64,000 nucleotides of DNA from Taudactylus pleione (Eukaryota > Chordata > Amphibia > Anura > Myobatrachidae), in NCBI GenBank assembly GCA_031769625.1, contig JAUIMM010000135.1, forward strand, positions 1,137,001 through 1,201,000, read 5' to 3'. The notes beneath the pieces are model-generated. The model worked only from the letters and a program-made list of their open reading frames with translations, searched no databases and was not told the DNA's origin. Position numbers and translations under genes: made by a program. Of the stretch, positions 22,437 to 34,679 are shown one piece after another; the first letter of the stretch is position 1, and every line of letters begins with the position of its first letter.

Positions 22437-23204
22437 CTACCAGTTTTTTAATTTTGTTTTTATTTTGTTAATTACTAACCCATAATTTGCTTTATATATC
22501 TTACTTATTGGATGTGCGATATATATACCTAGGTATTTTATTTTATTTGCTATTACTTGAAATGAAGCAATATCTTTTAATATTTTAGGAGTAATTGAAA
22601 ATGTATTCAGTGGGAGAAGCTCTGATTTTATTGTATTAATTCTAAATCCTGTAAAACTACCAAATATATTTATTTCATGTAACACTATTGGAATAGATCT
22701 GCTTGGATTTGTTATAAATATAATCATATCGTCCGCAAACATTGCTAGTTTTAGCTCTGTTCGTTTAATTTTAATACCTTGGAAATCTCTATTATTCCGA
22801 AGGGCTACAGCTAGTGGTTCAGTTGCTACTGCGAACAATAGTGGTGACATCGGGCACCCTTGACGTGTCCCTCTGCCTATTTGGATCTCCCCAGACATAA
22901 ATCCATTACAAATAATCCTAGAGGCTGAATCTTTATAAAGCGTGGACAGTATATTTACAAATTCTTGTGGGAATCCAAACTTGTTCAACGTTGTATATAA
23001 GTGATCCCACGCTATTAAATCGAAGGCCTTTTCGGCATCTAGTGATATTATAAAATGTGGGTTTTTTTCCCCCTTGTCCTGTATATACTGGCCCACTGTT
23101 ATTATTTTCCTTACATTACTGACTGAATGCCTTCCTCGTATAAATCCTGTCTGATCTTCTTCTACTACCTTGGGGAGTATTATCTTCATTGTTCCTAGAA
23201 AAAG
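22437..23204 (-). pseudogene. L1 ORF2, reverse transcriptase core
   Basis: Minus-strand frame with the L1 RT order: KVVEEDQTGFIRGRHS, then SLDAEKAFDLIAWDHL, GTRQGCPMSPLLFA, and the catalytic box AMFADDMIIF (about 22722-22745), followed by KYLGIYI. This part is open. The N-terminal codons of the long frame (23205-23312) belong to the inserted element, not to L1. The expected stretch joining this to the upstream RT part (the usual YRPISLLNVDYK region) is missing. Confidence 0.88.
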
Positions 23205-24604
23205 TAACCCCCCTGACGAAGCCATAGGTAAAATGCGCGTCTGCTTGATAGCAGGGAGCCTCCGGAGTGCACGAGGGGACTGCCGCTTTCTGGACCCACC
23301 GCCGCAATACACACACAGGTATCTGTCCTGTCTTTTTTTCTAGGGACATCCGGTGCTGCACCACTTCATTTACTGTTCCCACTGTGCTGTCTTTGACAAC
23401 AGTGGGGTGAGGTGCGCTCATTGCAGATACCGGCGCTGTCTCTCCTTTACCTCTCACATAGTGCTGTAGATGCTAATACCATACTTCACAGCAACCTATA
23501 GCAACCATTTACTTTTACCCTTCAGACAAACGGAGTTGGTTCCAAATACTGCCTCTACTCATTGTCACTGATAATTTTGCTGGAGATCTCTTTACTCCCC
23601 TGGTCTTCCGCCAATTATAAATCAAGCCTGGGTGGATAAACGAGGAAATTAGAGTTTATTCTCCACTATACATTTTCATACCCTCATGGTATATGTGGAG
23701 AGTCCGCTCATATCCCATTCAATACTCCGGTACATGGGATACAGAAGCCACTCATCCCCTTACCTCAAGTGAGTGGTATCTTATATTTTCATATATGACG
23801 GACACTGCATTAACCACTTATGTGTTCTGTTGATTACTTATTATTTGCTCTATATTGCACTGTGTTTTAAGGGGTCACTATCATTCAGACCCTTGTGTGG
23901 ATCTCTGTGTATTAACCTCATATGGTGTGCATAATTACACACACTAATACCTGGTTATCATCATTTTGCATAATCGTGTCTTATTTAAAGTAATTGATAT
24001 CTATTATCTTATCTACGACTGTATTTTGTTTTTTACACAAAGGGACCTATTTGATGGATTCTCATTCCATGCACATATATACACGTATATGATTTATTCA
24101 CAATTTTGTTATCTCATTCACAGTGAGAGAGTCAATGCTTGCCTAATTATATTTATTGTGCTTGATTTTGAACCACCTCTTATTTTTCTTGTGTGTTACA
24201 TGTTTATTAGTACCAGTCAATATTGCTGATAGGGTTACTAATACTTATATAGCGGTGTTTTGGTCCAGTTCTTATTTCAGGATCTATCTGTTGATTTATT
24301 TTACTTTCAAATATAATATATTCACCTATCCAATTACATTCAGCAAGGATAACAACATATATTAATCACTAATTATAGTCCATCTGAAATCCATTTTCTT
24401 CATGCTGTTTATGCTCTCTTATATCTAATTGTTGCATTACTTTACCAGTTCATACAGGATAGTATTTGACTACCCTCTCCTGTAAACAATGGATTTTTAT
24501 TCCTAAATGTGTTTTATGTTGTGTCATGTCTTGTTAGTCCTTGTCTTATGACATATATTAAAAGTAAAGTTTTAACCTACCTAGGCAGATTTTGTGCCCC
24601 GACA
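23205..24604. mobile_element. Insertion inside L1 ORF2, possibly Penelope-related
   Basis: About 1.4 kb that interrupts L1 ORF2. On the plus strand it begins near CTGACGAAGCCATAGG followed by ATGCGCGTC, which looks like a decayed version of the hammerhead-type start seen in Penelope-like terminal repeats (CTGANGA ... GAAACGCGT). The boundaries carry AAAAAGTAAC at the left and GTACTTTT at the right, a short inverted match. No coding domain was found inside, and no target duplication is certain. About 25 codons of L1 appear lost at the site. Confidence 0.5.
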
Positions 24605-26225
24605 CTAGAGAGTACTTTTCTTTTCCCCATATAATTCTAGGTTTTTACCAGGTTTTGGGATGATTCTGATGGTAGCATCACTAAAATATTTAGGTATAGA
24701 CCCCTGTATTATTATTATATTAAATACTTCTACCAATAGTTCTGCAATTTTGGTATTTAATAATTTACAATACTCCCCCGGTAGACCATCTGGTCCCGGG
24801 GCCTTCTCTGTTTTCAGGCCTGATATAATTTTTTGTACTTCTATTTTGGTTATTGGGGCACAGAAATTTCTTGCTATTTCTTCCTCTACTTGCGGTAATT
24901 TTATTTTATCCCAGAAATCTTTCTTTGCTTCCTCATTTACTTCTTGTTTCGTATATAAATCTTTGTAGAAGTTTCTAAACTCCTCTACTATTTCTTCTCC
25001 ATTTTTTGCATACGTATCATCTGACTTCCGCACATTAGTTACTACTGATATTTGTTTAGATCCTCTAAGTAGATTAGACATCAATTTTCCAGTTTTATTT
25101 CCAAATGCATGAAATCTATACTGTCTATTAAATGCATATTTCTCTCCCTTCTTTTCTAGCATTTCCTCAAAATGTATTTTCGCCTCCTTGTACTTCCGTT
25201 TGGCATTTTGTGCCAAATCTGTTTTATATTTTTGATATGTTTCTGTTAATGTACTTTGTGTCTGTTTATATAAATTTGTTAATTGTTTCTGTCTACTCGC
25301 TACATATTCTATAATATTTCCTCTAATTACTGCTTTGGATGCTTGCCAATAATTTAGCGGATCTTCCTCTTTAGTTTGTCTGTTATTATTTTCAAACTCA
25401 TCCCAAAATTCTTCTATCGATTTTCTGAAATGTAATGATTGCAACATATATGTCGGGAATCTCCATTGTCTGACTCTACCCTTATCTTTTTTAGTTGCAA
25501 TCTGTATCCACATTAGTGAATGATCTGAAATACACCCGGTTCGATTTCTGTTTTTACTACCTTAGTAATCCAAACATCTGACAAAAAAATATAGTCGATC
25601 CGGGATAAGGTGCCATGTGCTGCAGATATACATGTGTATTCTTTATCTAATGGATGATGGGCTCTCCAGATATCGATTAATTTCAACTGCTTCATAAAAT
25701 ATTGTATCCCCTTTTTTGGTAGTTCCTTCCTACTTCTATTTGTAGAATTAGTATCCATATAAATATTAATAATTAAATTAAAATCTCCTCCCACTATTAA
25801 AGGTAACGGCATGTATGGATATAACTTTGTTACTATCTGTTTAAAAAAAAATTTTGAATAAGAATTAGGGGCATACAGATTACATATCACCATTTTACTT
25901 TGTTCTATATTGCATTTTATTATAAGATATCTTCCCTCTGGGTCTATTATAGAAGCTTCCACCTCTATCTGTATCCCTTTTTTTGCTAAAATCAGCACTC
26001 CTCTAGATCTTGTATTAAATGGTGCAGCCGCTATCACTTTCCAACCCATTATATTAAGCTTTTTCTATTTCTGGGGGCATCAAGTGGATTTCCTGTAACA
26101 AAACTAAATCTAAATACATTTTTTTTAGGTAAATTAATATTTTTTTCCTTTTAATCGGGGAGTTAATTCCTCCTACATTCCATGTTCCAATTTTAATTAC
26201 TTCTGTTATTTTCCTATTTTATTGT
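24605..26225 (-). pseudogene. L1 ORF2, endonuclease and N-terminal RT
   Basis: The APE-type endonuclease begins near 26215 on the minus strand with KIGTWNVGGINS and LLQEIHL (the catalytic Glu), then a stop and shift. The frame 26049-25513 holds VICNLYAPN, VGGDFNLII (about 25784-25800) and SRIDYIFLS (about 25586-25606), all endonuclease motifs. Frame 25513-24605 continues with the linker and the RT entry motif KAPGPDGLPGEY, then IRIIPKPGK. It ends at the insertion. The element would nick its own target with this domain. Confidence 0.87.
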
Positions 26226-27481
26226 TAGCTGAATATCTTAGACTTTTACTGAGTTTGTCCTTTTCCCTTCCTTTATATTTTACATTTTCTATCCCATTCA
26301 CTCTAATTCTTTCCCATACTCTCCCCCCCCCCTTTCTTTCTCACATTTGTCCCACAACATTCTTTGGGCGTTTTCTTAGCTCAAAGATATTCTTTTATCA
26401 GTCGACTTCCTAGTTATTTTCACTTCAACTTATCTCTGCTTAATAGCTCTTTACTTTCCACAGTCTTTTTATGTTGTATTTCCCATTCCCGTTGCTTCTT
26501 ATCTCTTTTCTTCCCCCCCCTGCTCTTCCTCTCCCTTCCTCTATGTGTTCTAATTCCTCTCCCCTTGTTATAAGACCTCAAATTCCCTTTATTTCTCCTC
26601 TCCCCCTCCCCATTCCCCCTTGCTGAGTTATCCTATATCTTTATAATCATATCACCTATTAATTATATATGTATATTACTCTTTTCCGAATGCTATTCCC
26701 ATCTATATAAAAAAGAAAAGAAAAACACATAGCTTCATTTAGCAAAGTCCCATTTCCCCCTGTGATTTTTCCACTCTATTTTCATCAATGTTGTTTTAAA
26801 ATTTTCCCTTATTTCTCATTTTCAATTTATTATCTGTCATCAAATCTATTGAATATAATACTCTGTTGTTAGAATTAACTCACAGTATTTCACTAAAATT
26901 ATAATCTCATTGTAATCAATCACATCAAATCTAAGCAATACAGCCCTCTATAACACATATTTTTGTATCAAGTGTTTCTTATAATCGTCAAAATAAATAA
27001 ATAAATAATAATTAAAAAATAAAATAAATAAATATATACACATATATATATATACATACACACACATACATATATACATATACATACATATACACACATA
27101 AACATAACAATCGTGACCCTATTGTGTATTCATTTTTCAAAATCTTAAAAAAAACATTCCAACCGTGTCATACTTAAAAAAAAAAAAAATAATAAACCTT
27201 CATTTAACAAAGTCCAATTTTCCTCCTGATTTTCCACTCTATTTTCATCAATATTGTTTTGACATTTTCCCCTTATTTCTTATTTTCAATTTATTATTTT
27301 TCATCAAACCTATTTCATACATTCTGTTGTTAACATTGACCCGCAGTGTTTCACTACAATTATAATCTCATTATATTCAACCACATCAAATCTAGACAAT
27401 ACAACACTCTATAATACATATTTTGTATCAAGTGTTTCTTATAATCACAAAAAATATACATACATATATATATACATTAAT

Positions 27482-27527
<46 letters not shown>

Positions 27528-27982
27528 CGTGAATCTATTGTGTATTCCAACCGTGTCATACTTTGAGGAAGAAAAGAAAAAAAACATTTTTGTATCAAGT
27601 GTTTCTTATAATCACAAAAAATATATATACATATATATACATGTATATATACATACACATATATATATAAATAAAAAACGTGAATCTATTGTGTATGAGT
27701 CTTTCAAAGATTTCCCTTTTTTTTTCTCTTTTCTTAAAAAAAAAAATAAGAGAAGGAAATTAATTACAATCACAAATGCTGAAAAACAACAAAAAAACAA
27801 AACATATCGACACTGTTTACTTTATGGGACAGGATTAGAGAAAATAATTCTGCATCTGTCTTACTTTCATATTTTAATGTCTAACACAAAAAAAAAAAAA
27901 ACAGAGGGGAGAGATGGGTGAGAGGGATGAGGTATTTGCATAGTCTATTTAAACATATCTATTTGTGTCTTATATTACTATG
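26226..27982. repeat. Long ORF1-ORF2 spacer of tandem repeats
   Basis: Two AT-rich units about 460-465 bp apart (CTTCATTTAGCAAAGTCC at 26733 and CTTCATTTAACAAAGTCC at 27198; TTTTGTATCAAGTGTTTC at 26961 and 27421), plus a partial third about 166 bp on (27586). They are joined by (TA)n/(CA)n microsatellites (27000-27110, 27450-27530, 27620-27680). The phrase CTATTGTGTAT recurs near 27120, 27535 and 27690. No ORF was found. Most L1 spacers are far shorter. Confidence 0.75.
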
Positions 27983-28917
27983 TCAATACTTTGACATTTG
28001 CATATATGTTTCTGCCTCTGTAACTGTCATAAAGTCTTTGAAGGTATCTCCTTCATATATTCTAAGCCGTGCTGGGTATAATAAGGAGAATTTCCAACCC
28101 TCCTTGAATAATTTTGTACATATTGGTGAGAAAGCTTTCCGCTGCCTTCCTAGTTCTGGTGTGTAATCTTGGAAAATTATTAGCTTGATATCATTCCACA
28201 TAATGTCTCTAATTTTCCTGCATGCATTCCAGATCATTTCTTTGTGGAGATAATTTAAACATCTGAATACTACTATTCTTGGATTCCTTTCCTCATATCC
28301 TCGCAGGGGTCCCACCCTGTGGGCCCTCTCTATTATTAGATCTGTACAGCCTTCCTGAATCTTCAGTAACTCTGGGAGCGTTGACTTCACAAAATCATGT
28401 AGCGCTGATCCTTTAATTGACTCTGGTAGTCCTTTTATTCTTAAATTATTTAGTCTTGCTATATTTTCTAAATCATCCAGTTTTGCTTTTCAGATTTTTG
28501 TAAATTAACTGTGTTTGCCTTTATTTGTATAGTTTCTTGAAAATTTTCGCCACTCCTTTGCTCTACCAAGAGTAGCCTTTGATTAATCTGATTCATTTGG
28601 TCTCTTATTTCATTGAAGGCTTGTTGTACTAATATGCTTTGTTCTTTGGCTTGCTCTTTTAACAGGGGAGTTACTGTTTCTTTAATAGCTTGTACAATAT
28701 CTGCGTATGCTAAGGGCGAAGCACTCTCTGTACTTTCTGGTGATGCGGGGGTCGAACTGGGCGCCATACTGATATCCATTCGCCCTGATTTTTGTGTTTT
28801 ATCCCCCATCTGAGGAGAGTTTATGCTACCCAGTTTTGGTATAGCTACTGCTTTCCCTTTTTCCATTTTGGTTTTTTGCTGTTTCCCCGGCATTGAAGGG
28901 GTCAGGTATTTTTCCAT
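27983..28917 (-). pseudogene. L1 ORF1 (RNA-binding protein), one frameshift
   Basis: Nucleic-acid chaperone that coats L1 RNA. On the minus strand the start codon at 28917 opens MEKYLTPSMPGKQQK, a low-complexity head, then a helix rich in Q/E/L (ILVQQAFNEIRDQMNQINQR) that is likely the trimerising coiled coil. A frame change near 28470-28490 follows. The second frame reads NNLRIKGLPESI (around 28430), a hallmark of the L1 ORF1 RRM, then IERAHRVGP and PRIVVFRCLNYLHKE. The C-terminal domain ends at 27983. About 310 codons in all, normal for the family. Confidence 0.85.
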
Positions 28918-29130
28918 ATACTTATGTTAGCCTTAACACCAGCTTAATTTCACCTCTATCGCTAGTTTTATGCTGTTATAGCTATATATTCTTTGTTTTT
29001 TAACTGCTGGTGGATCTATAATTGGTAGGAGCTATAAATTCAATTTCTGTTCCCTCCAACCAGCTTAGTTTGTCCTTTTCCACAAACAAAAAAATCTGTA
29101 GGAAGAGAGGAGCAATTCTATTAACTTAGC

Positions 29131-31876
29131 TTTAGAATTTATATATGCTTTTACTCCATCTTTGTCGCTTGGCTCAAGGTCAGGCACCATCAGCTAGCTC
29201 AGCACATATCAGCCCTCTCCATGCACTGAATGGATGCCGCATATCAATTCCTCTTCTCCGGGACCGGAACAGCTGCGGCGGTGGGGTTGCCCAACCTCCC
29301 GACCACCAGCGGGACACTTCAGCCCGCAGGTGGAACAGCGTGGCAGTGCCTAAAAAACGGGACTGTCCCGCTGAAATCGGGATGGTTGGGAGAGGTGCGC
29401 CCTCTATGGGGTGGCGCCCCTGTTCAACTGCACTGGTTGAACGTGTCTCGAGCTGGCCCTGATAGCACGCAATTCCATCGACACACTCTCCCTGATCTTT
29501 GTCTTCAGGAAAATGCCCTGTTACATTCCAGTCGTGCCCCTTCAGTCGCAAGTGGTCAAACTTGTCGCAATTATCTGACCATATTCAGGGCCCCATTTAT
29601 GAACATACCTTATTACCAGCAATATATTTAGTTTAGCATTACAGTGATACTAACAAATCTGCTACTGGTATTCACTATTACTCACCTCTCCAGCGAGGTC
29701 CAGCGACTATCTTCCTCCTCACCAGCATCTTCAGCTCTGTTGCTGGCAGCCTACCGCTTCCAGCGACAGATTTCTGTGTCAGGCACATGCTCCTGACACT
29801 CACCCGGTGGGGACCCGGCAGTGCCTGGAAGGCTTTGCTGAAGCCGGAAAGGCTGCTGCTGGGACCTCATTGTCGGAATCTAAAGCTAGCGAGAACGATA
29901 CGGTGACAAACAGCGGTCATCTTAGATTACAGCTGTTTGTTAAATATTGAAAGGATAACATAAACCCTTAGTATTTGTGCTGCAAAGTCATAATGAGCGA
30001 TTGCACTATAAGTATTTGTGCACCCAAATCCAGGCCGTCATTGGTTCTGACTGCTTTGTGCCATTGAGCAAAAAGTGATGAAAGCATGGGAAGTTCTCTA
30101 CACATCTTGTTCCTGAATGGTATCTGGGCATGCTCATCCTCCATTGTCTCTGTAAACAGATGCACCTCAGCCCCTCAAATATCCTGTCACTCGTCTGCTT
30201 CTCTCAAGCCTCTCGGGCGCGGTCTGAAAGCAAAAACCCACAGGAAGTATATAACAAAATGAGTGCAAGAAGCAGCCAAAAGTAACTTGCAGAGAGAAGA
30301 CACGACAGAGCTGGAGGAAAATACTGTTTGCTATTCGGAGTCACTGGTCAGTGCCTTGTCCCTTATATTGTTTCTTATTATCGCACTTCTGTCTTATTTC
30401 TGGCTCCTATAGCAGCTGGGTGCTCTGTAAAGTTCTCTGTGCATCCTGCTACCAAAACAGGTCTCTCTCTCTTCTTTTGCTACGCTCTCTGTTCTCTTTT
30501 TATTTTGTTTATTTTTAACTTCCTGGTGGTATACAGAGCAGTTGTTCTTTAACCATGACTCATAAAACAGACATTTGTAAAAGTTTAGTACATCTGAGAA
30601 AGAAAAGGCTGTTCTATAATATATAGTGCTGCCGATATACAGTAATGCAGCATGGGAGTCTGAGAAATACCACCTAACATGCCCACTGCTGGCCTGCATC
30701 AGTAACAATTGTGGTGCATAGCCCAGTGTGCACTGGAAGCATACACATGGTAATCTGGGTAACTTGTGTGTTTGTGGTGCAAACAATGGGTATGTATGCA
30801 GCAGACTGTCACTGCAATGATGTGCCTAATTTATATACATTCATAATGGTACAGTGGAAGCATGAAGTATGTATTTCTGGGCAGACCTGCAAATGTCTGC
30901 CATGGGTATCCTTGTATTTCTGTTACTGGGTATTCATGCCAGTGTCTACTATATTTGTCTATGCCTCTGTGTTTGTCACTATGTGTTTATGTGTTGCATT
31001 ACAGGTAGATGCATCAATGTTATTGTAAAGGCATGTATTTATTTCTGTGTGCAACAGTGAAAATGTGTTAATGTTATGTTCCACCAAATACAGATGTCTG
31101 TTAGCAGTGTTCTGAACAGTATCCTAGGCAAGATTTTAGCTGGTGCCCCTTTAACACATTGGTTGCTGGTGCAGACACGTGGTATTACTGCTGGGAAAGG
31201 TGATGTGGTCTGCTGTATGCTCCCTTGGAGCAATAGCACCCTAGACATTCATCTATATGGCCTATGCCCAGGAATGGCTAGTTCTAGGCCAAGTGCAGTC
31301 CAAGGTGAGAATTTCTATGCACCCCTTCCCCCTCACTGCTCCGCATTGCCTCACACACATGTTCCTCCTATAGACTTGCACACACACACATTGCCCCCAT
31401 AGCCTCACACACGCACTGCCCCCAAAACATATTGAATAATATTTTTTTCTCCAATTATCCCCAGTAGGTGTCTGGCACGGTCACCACCCTGTGGTTGTGT
31501 CTAGAATACCTTTTTTTTCAGCATCATCCCATCCCAATTCTTTAGCCTTTTTTTTTTCATTTTTATGCCATTTAACATTTGATCTCCCATAGCATCCTCC
31601 CATCTCCCCATAATGTTGATAGCCCCAGATATTAACCCCCCACCACCACCACCTCTGTGTTATATACCTGTTAGGTTTGAATCCTCATGTTCCCATGGCA
31701 AGCTCTGTTTGTGTACGTGACATGTTTTATGTTAGTATAGTTTTTCTCATTATGTTGTGGCAAGATCAGGGTAATGGTGCCATCTCCTGGGGTAGACGTG
31801 CACAGTAGCGCACACAGGGGGGGTTTCTGAGTACCCAGAACCCCTCCTGACAGACTGGAGTGCAGGCAACGTGTTG
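29131..31876. other. Mostly unassigned sequence; possible promoter-like region near 30250
   Basis: A GC-rich block (29160-29560) could be the L1 5' UTR or a separate element. The rest has few repeat signs. Around 30237-30254 a CAGGAAGT word (ETS-like) is followed directly by TATATAAC. A (CA)n-rich segment is near 31350-31410. No coding exon was recognised: frames of 60-133 codons have no known domain. Confidence 0.35.
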
Positions 31877-32008
31877 TTAAGCCCCGCCCCCCGTGGCAAC
31901 TTTGCCGCGATTCATGGGTCAGTATGGAGGAGGTGGAGCCAATATGACAGGTTTAATTAGATTCGAGCAATTTGGCCATGCAAATTGCCACGAGGGGACG
32001 GGGCTTAA
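31877..32008. mobile_element. 132-bp MITE flanked by TTAA
   Basis: The left end is TTAAGCCCCGCCCCCCGTGG and the right end CCACGAGGGGACGGGGCTTAA. TTAA on both sides is the target preference of piggyBac and Kolobok elements. Too short to code. Confidence 0.7.
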
Positions 32009-32069
32009 GAACATGGTGGCAGCCTGCTAGATCCTGTCCCTATTAGATCTGGTGCAAGGTAAGTTTTTT

Positions 32070-32159
32070 GTAATGTACGTGACATATGTTTGTGTGTGTA
32101 TGTAAGATATATAGGTATGTATATATGTGTGTGTATATCATATATGTATGTATGTGTAT

Positions 32160-32190
<31 letters not shown>

Positions 32191-32192
32191 AT
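32070..32192. repeat. TG/TA microsatellite
   Basis: GTGTGTATGTA words run into an uninterrupted (AT)n tract at about 32165-32190. Minor spurious frames overlap it. Confidence 0.85.
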
Positions 32193-32407
32193 GTCCAAGG
32201 TCTGATATGGAAACCCCCCCATAAAAATCCTGCGTTTGCCCCTGATGCACTTTTACACAGTGGCCAACTAGTAGCACCTCAGTCCATGGCTTCGGTACAA
32301 GTAGATGAGAAGAGGAAATGAATTGTCCTATGTGGTTCACTAAATAAACAATGAAACCACAATACTTTTGTTATTAGCTGCATGCCAGCTTCAAATTAGT
32401 AATAATT

Positions 32408-32660
32408 AGAGATGTGCGCAGACCCCCGTGTTTTGGTTTTGGTTCTAAATTTTCCACGTTTTTGGTTTTGGATTTCTTTAAAAATGTATAAAAACAGGCG
32501 GTATCATGTCATTTGGACCTGTTTTTGTTACTATAGTATTATTTACACCATTAACATTCATTTCCAGTCATTTCCAGTCAATTTTGACCACCTTACAATA
32601 TTGTTTGTTTCACCCATATTTCCCAAAGGCAGCAGCGAGCTGGCTTAGGCTCAACTAAGC
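32408..32660. mobile_element. hAT-like element fragment, TAGAGATGTGC end
   Basis: It starts TTAGAGATGTGCGCAGACCC and continues with GGTTTTGG repeats. The end resembles the TAGGGATGTGC terminus of 1179-1434 and, inverted, the GCGCACATCTCTA end at about 61454-61466. The right end was not found. Confidence 0.5.
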
Positions 32661-33364
32661 AACAGAGCAGCGCACAACACATGGCAGTTTCAAAAATATA
32701 GCACATCTATGAAACATAGTGGCAGTGGAAGACAGGATGGCAATTTAATAACTATTTTGTTTTAATTGATCAAGAACGAATAACCTAAAATTAAAGGCCT
32801 AGTAGCAAATATAATATATTGCCGACACACCTTTCCAAAACCGCTAGTTTAGATGCTGCTCATTAGAACAAAATATATATATATATTTTTTAAATAATGT
32901 GTTGGGTCCCTCCCCAAATCAATAACCCAGCCCTGAACTTCTGAGCCTAATCTGGTATTGAAAAATAGGGGTAAAAATGGCGTGGGGTTCACCCTATTCT
33001 GCGATATCCAGCACCAAGCTTACCCAGCCAGGGGGTTGACGCTAAGGGCGTTTTAAGTAGGGATGGGCGCCAACCCCCGTTTACTAAAAATCGTGCGTGG
33101 AATATCCTTGCTCAAAACAATTAGTCTTAGTTAACAAGCAGCAAACAAAAAACCCCTAAACCATGTGTAAATAGCAACAGCAAACATGAATGCCCCCTAC
33201 ACAAGTGCACATGCCCCCAGCACATGCCTAGTCTCAGTGCCCAATCTGTATTTCCCTCTTGGGGGTGCTGGGCACTGATGACTCTGTGCCCACGTAAAGC
33301 CCCGTTCAATCAGCCTTTTTGTTGAGCAGCTCCTCAAAATCTCCTCAACCATAAAAGCAGCATT
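32661..33364. other. Unassigned sequence with a shared frog-type repeat
   Basis: Part of it (about 32900-33090: AGGGGTAAAAATGGCGTGGG) resembles 36590-36790 (GACGTGAGGTCCCCCACTCC, AGGGTTCCCCTGT). Otherwise no features. Confidence 0.35.
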
Positions 33365-33464
33365 CTGTACCTGCGGGTCAGATACAGTGCGGGTCGGATA
33401 CAGTGCGGGTCGGATACAGTGCGGGTCGGATACAGTGCAGGTTGGATACAGTGCGGGGTACAGT
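33365..33464. repeat. 16-bp minisatellite, left part
   Basis: About six units of GCGGGTCGGATACAGT. The array resumes at 34496 after the hAT insertion. Confidence 0.8.
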
Positions 33465-34495
33465 CAGGGGTGGATCTAGACTTTTCTTTATGGGGGGGTA
33501 GTTTAAGAATTATTGACTTCTTCCCTCTCTACAGATTACTTTCCGATTTCCAGTCCTATCTCCTCCTATTGAATCCCAACCGCCAAAGTTGCTGTTTGTA
33601 CAGTTCTGGCATCTTCCGCATCCCGTCCAGTATTTTTTGGTTGTAGATAGATCCCCTTCAGTAGATGTACCCTGACGACATCAGTTACTATCCATCAAAA
33701 TGACTGCTCCCACCTTTATTGTCGTTTGACGAAAAAATATAAATAAAAATGTCTTTACGATAGATTAGATACACCTACAGTGCTAACGAGTATATGTATA
33801 TTTATATATATTTATGTATTAATTTGGTAGCACTGGATGTGTATCAAATCTATCATAAAGAGTTTACTACAGTGCACACACACATATATATATTTATGTG
33901 TACTTTGCTCTTTAAATCTATCACTCAGTTCTGAAAAGTGACCATGAATATGGAATGCCCCCTTGCAGCACCCCCCACCCCCAGCACCTACCCTTCCTCC
34001 CCATAGGGCTTGCACTTACTAGCATATTATTCTGTGACAGTGACACTGTTTCTTTCAGTCACTGCCGACTGCTGTTTATCGGCTGCTCTCCAGAGTCCAG
34101 TGCTCTCCAGACAGTGACAGCCACACTGTCTTCCTCTTAGAACGCCTGCACAATCTCCTGCCGGCTCCTCAGTCAGGCTCATTTCAGGATGCCTGCCGGA
34201 TGTTACGTGACGTCTGCGACCTGAGCAGAGCAGGGCACAGCACCTAGTCCAGGTCAGGAGGAGGAGCGCCGCTGATACTGATCGGCGCTCCGCTCCGTGG
34301 CTCCCCTGGACAACAGGAAGGACACGGAACGGGGGACAATGGAGGAGTTGCCCTAGGCAACTGACTCCATTGTCTCCTGCATTCCGCCACTGTGACTGCA
34401 CTGCACACAACAACGGGCTGAACTCTGCTTGCTGCAGCCTAAGATGGAAATATTGATTTAGAGGGGGCGATCGCTCCCCCCTGGATCCGCCACTT
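33465..34495. mobile_element. hAT element inserted in the minisatellite
   Basis: It begins CAGGGGTGGATCTAGA and ends CTGGATCCGCCACTT (complement AAGTGGCGGATCCAG), flanked by exact 8-bp duplications GGTACAGT (33457-33464 and 34496-34503). The 1,031-bp length and the absence of a long frame indicate a non-autonomous copy. The target is itself a repeat unit, so the duplication must be read with care, but the interruption of the array is clear. Confidence 0.75.
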
Positions 34496-34676
34496 GGTAC
34501 AGTGTGATACGGTTACAGTGCATGTCTGATACAGTGCAGTTTATAGTGCAAGTTGGATACAGTGTTGGATACAGTGCAGGTCGGATACAGTGTTGGATAC
34601 TGTGCGGGTTGGATAAAGTGCGGGTTGGATACAGTGCAGGTCGGTTTACAGTGTAGGTTGGATATACCAATAGCGC
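34496..34676. repeat. 16-bp minisatellite, right part
   Basis: Diverged units of GGTTGGATACAGTGC continue the array from 33464. Confidence 0.75.
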
Positions 34677-34679
34677 ACT

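Larger units (their letters stand above)
20758..29130 (-). mobile_element. L1-type LINE, long minus-strand copy
   Basis: The 3' end on the minus strand is a poly(A) tract, seen as 13 T at 20758-20770, preceded on that strand by GAATAAAATATATTG, which holds a poly(A) signal. In transcript order come ORF1 (28917 to 27983), a long spacer (27982 to 26226) and ORF2 (26225 to about 20977). ORF2 is interrupted by another insertion at 23205-24604. The 5' limit is unclear; the GC-rich block 29160-29560 could be 5' UTR. No convincing target duplication was found. All ORFs have stops or shifts. Confidence 0.85.

Noticed and set aside
27428..27800. Tyr/Ile-rich frames in the AT-rich spacer
   Set aside because: They are translations of (TA)n and (CA)n microsatellites.
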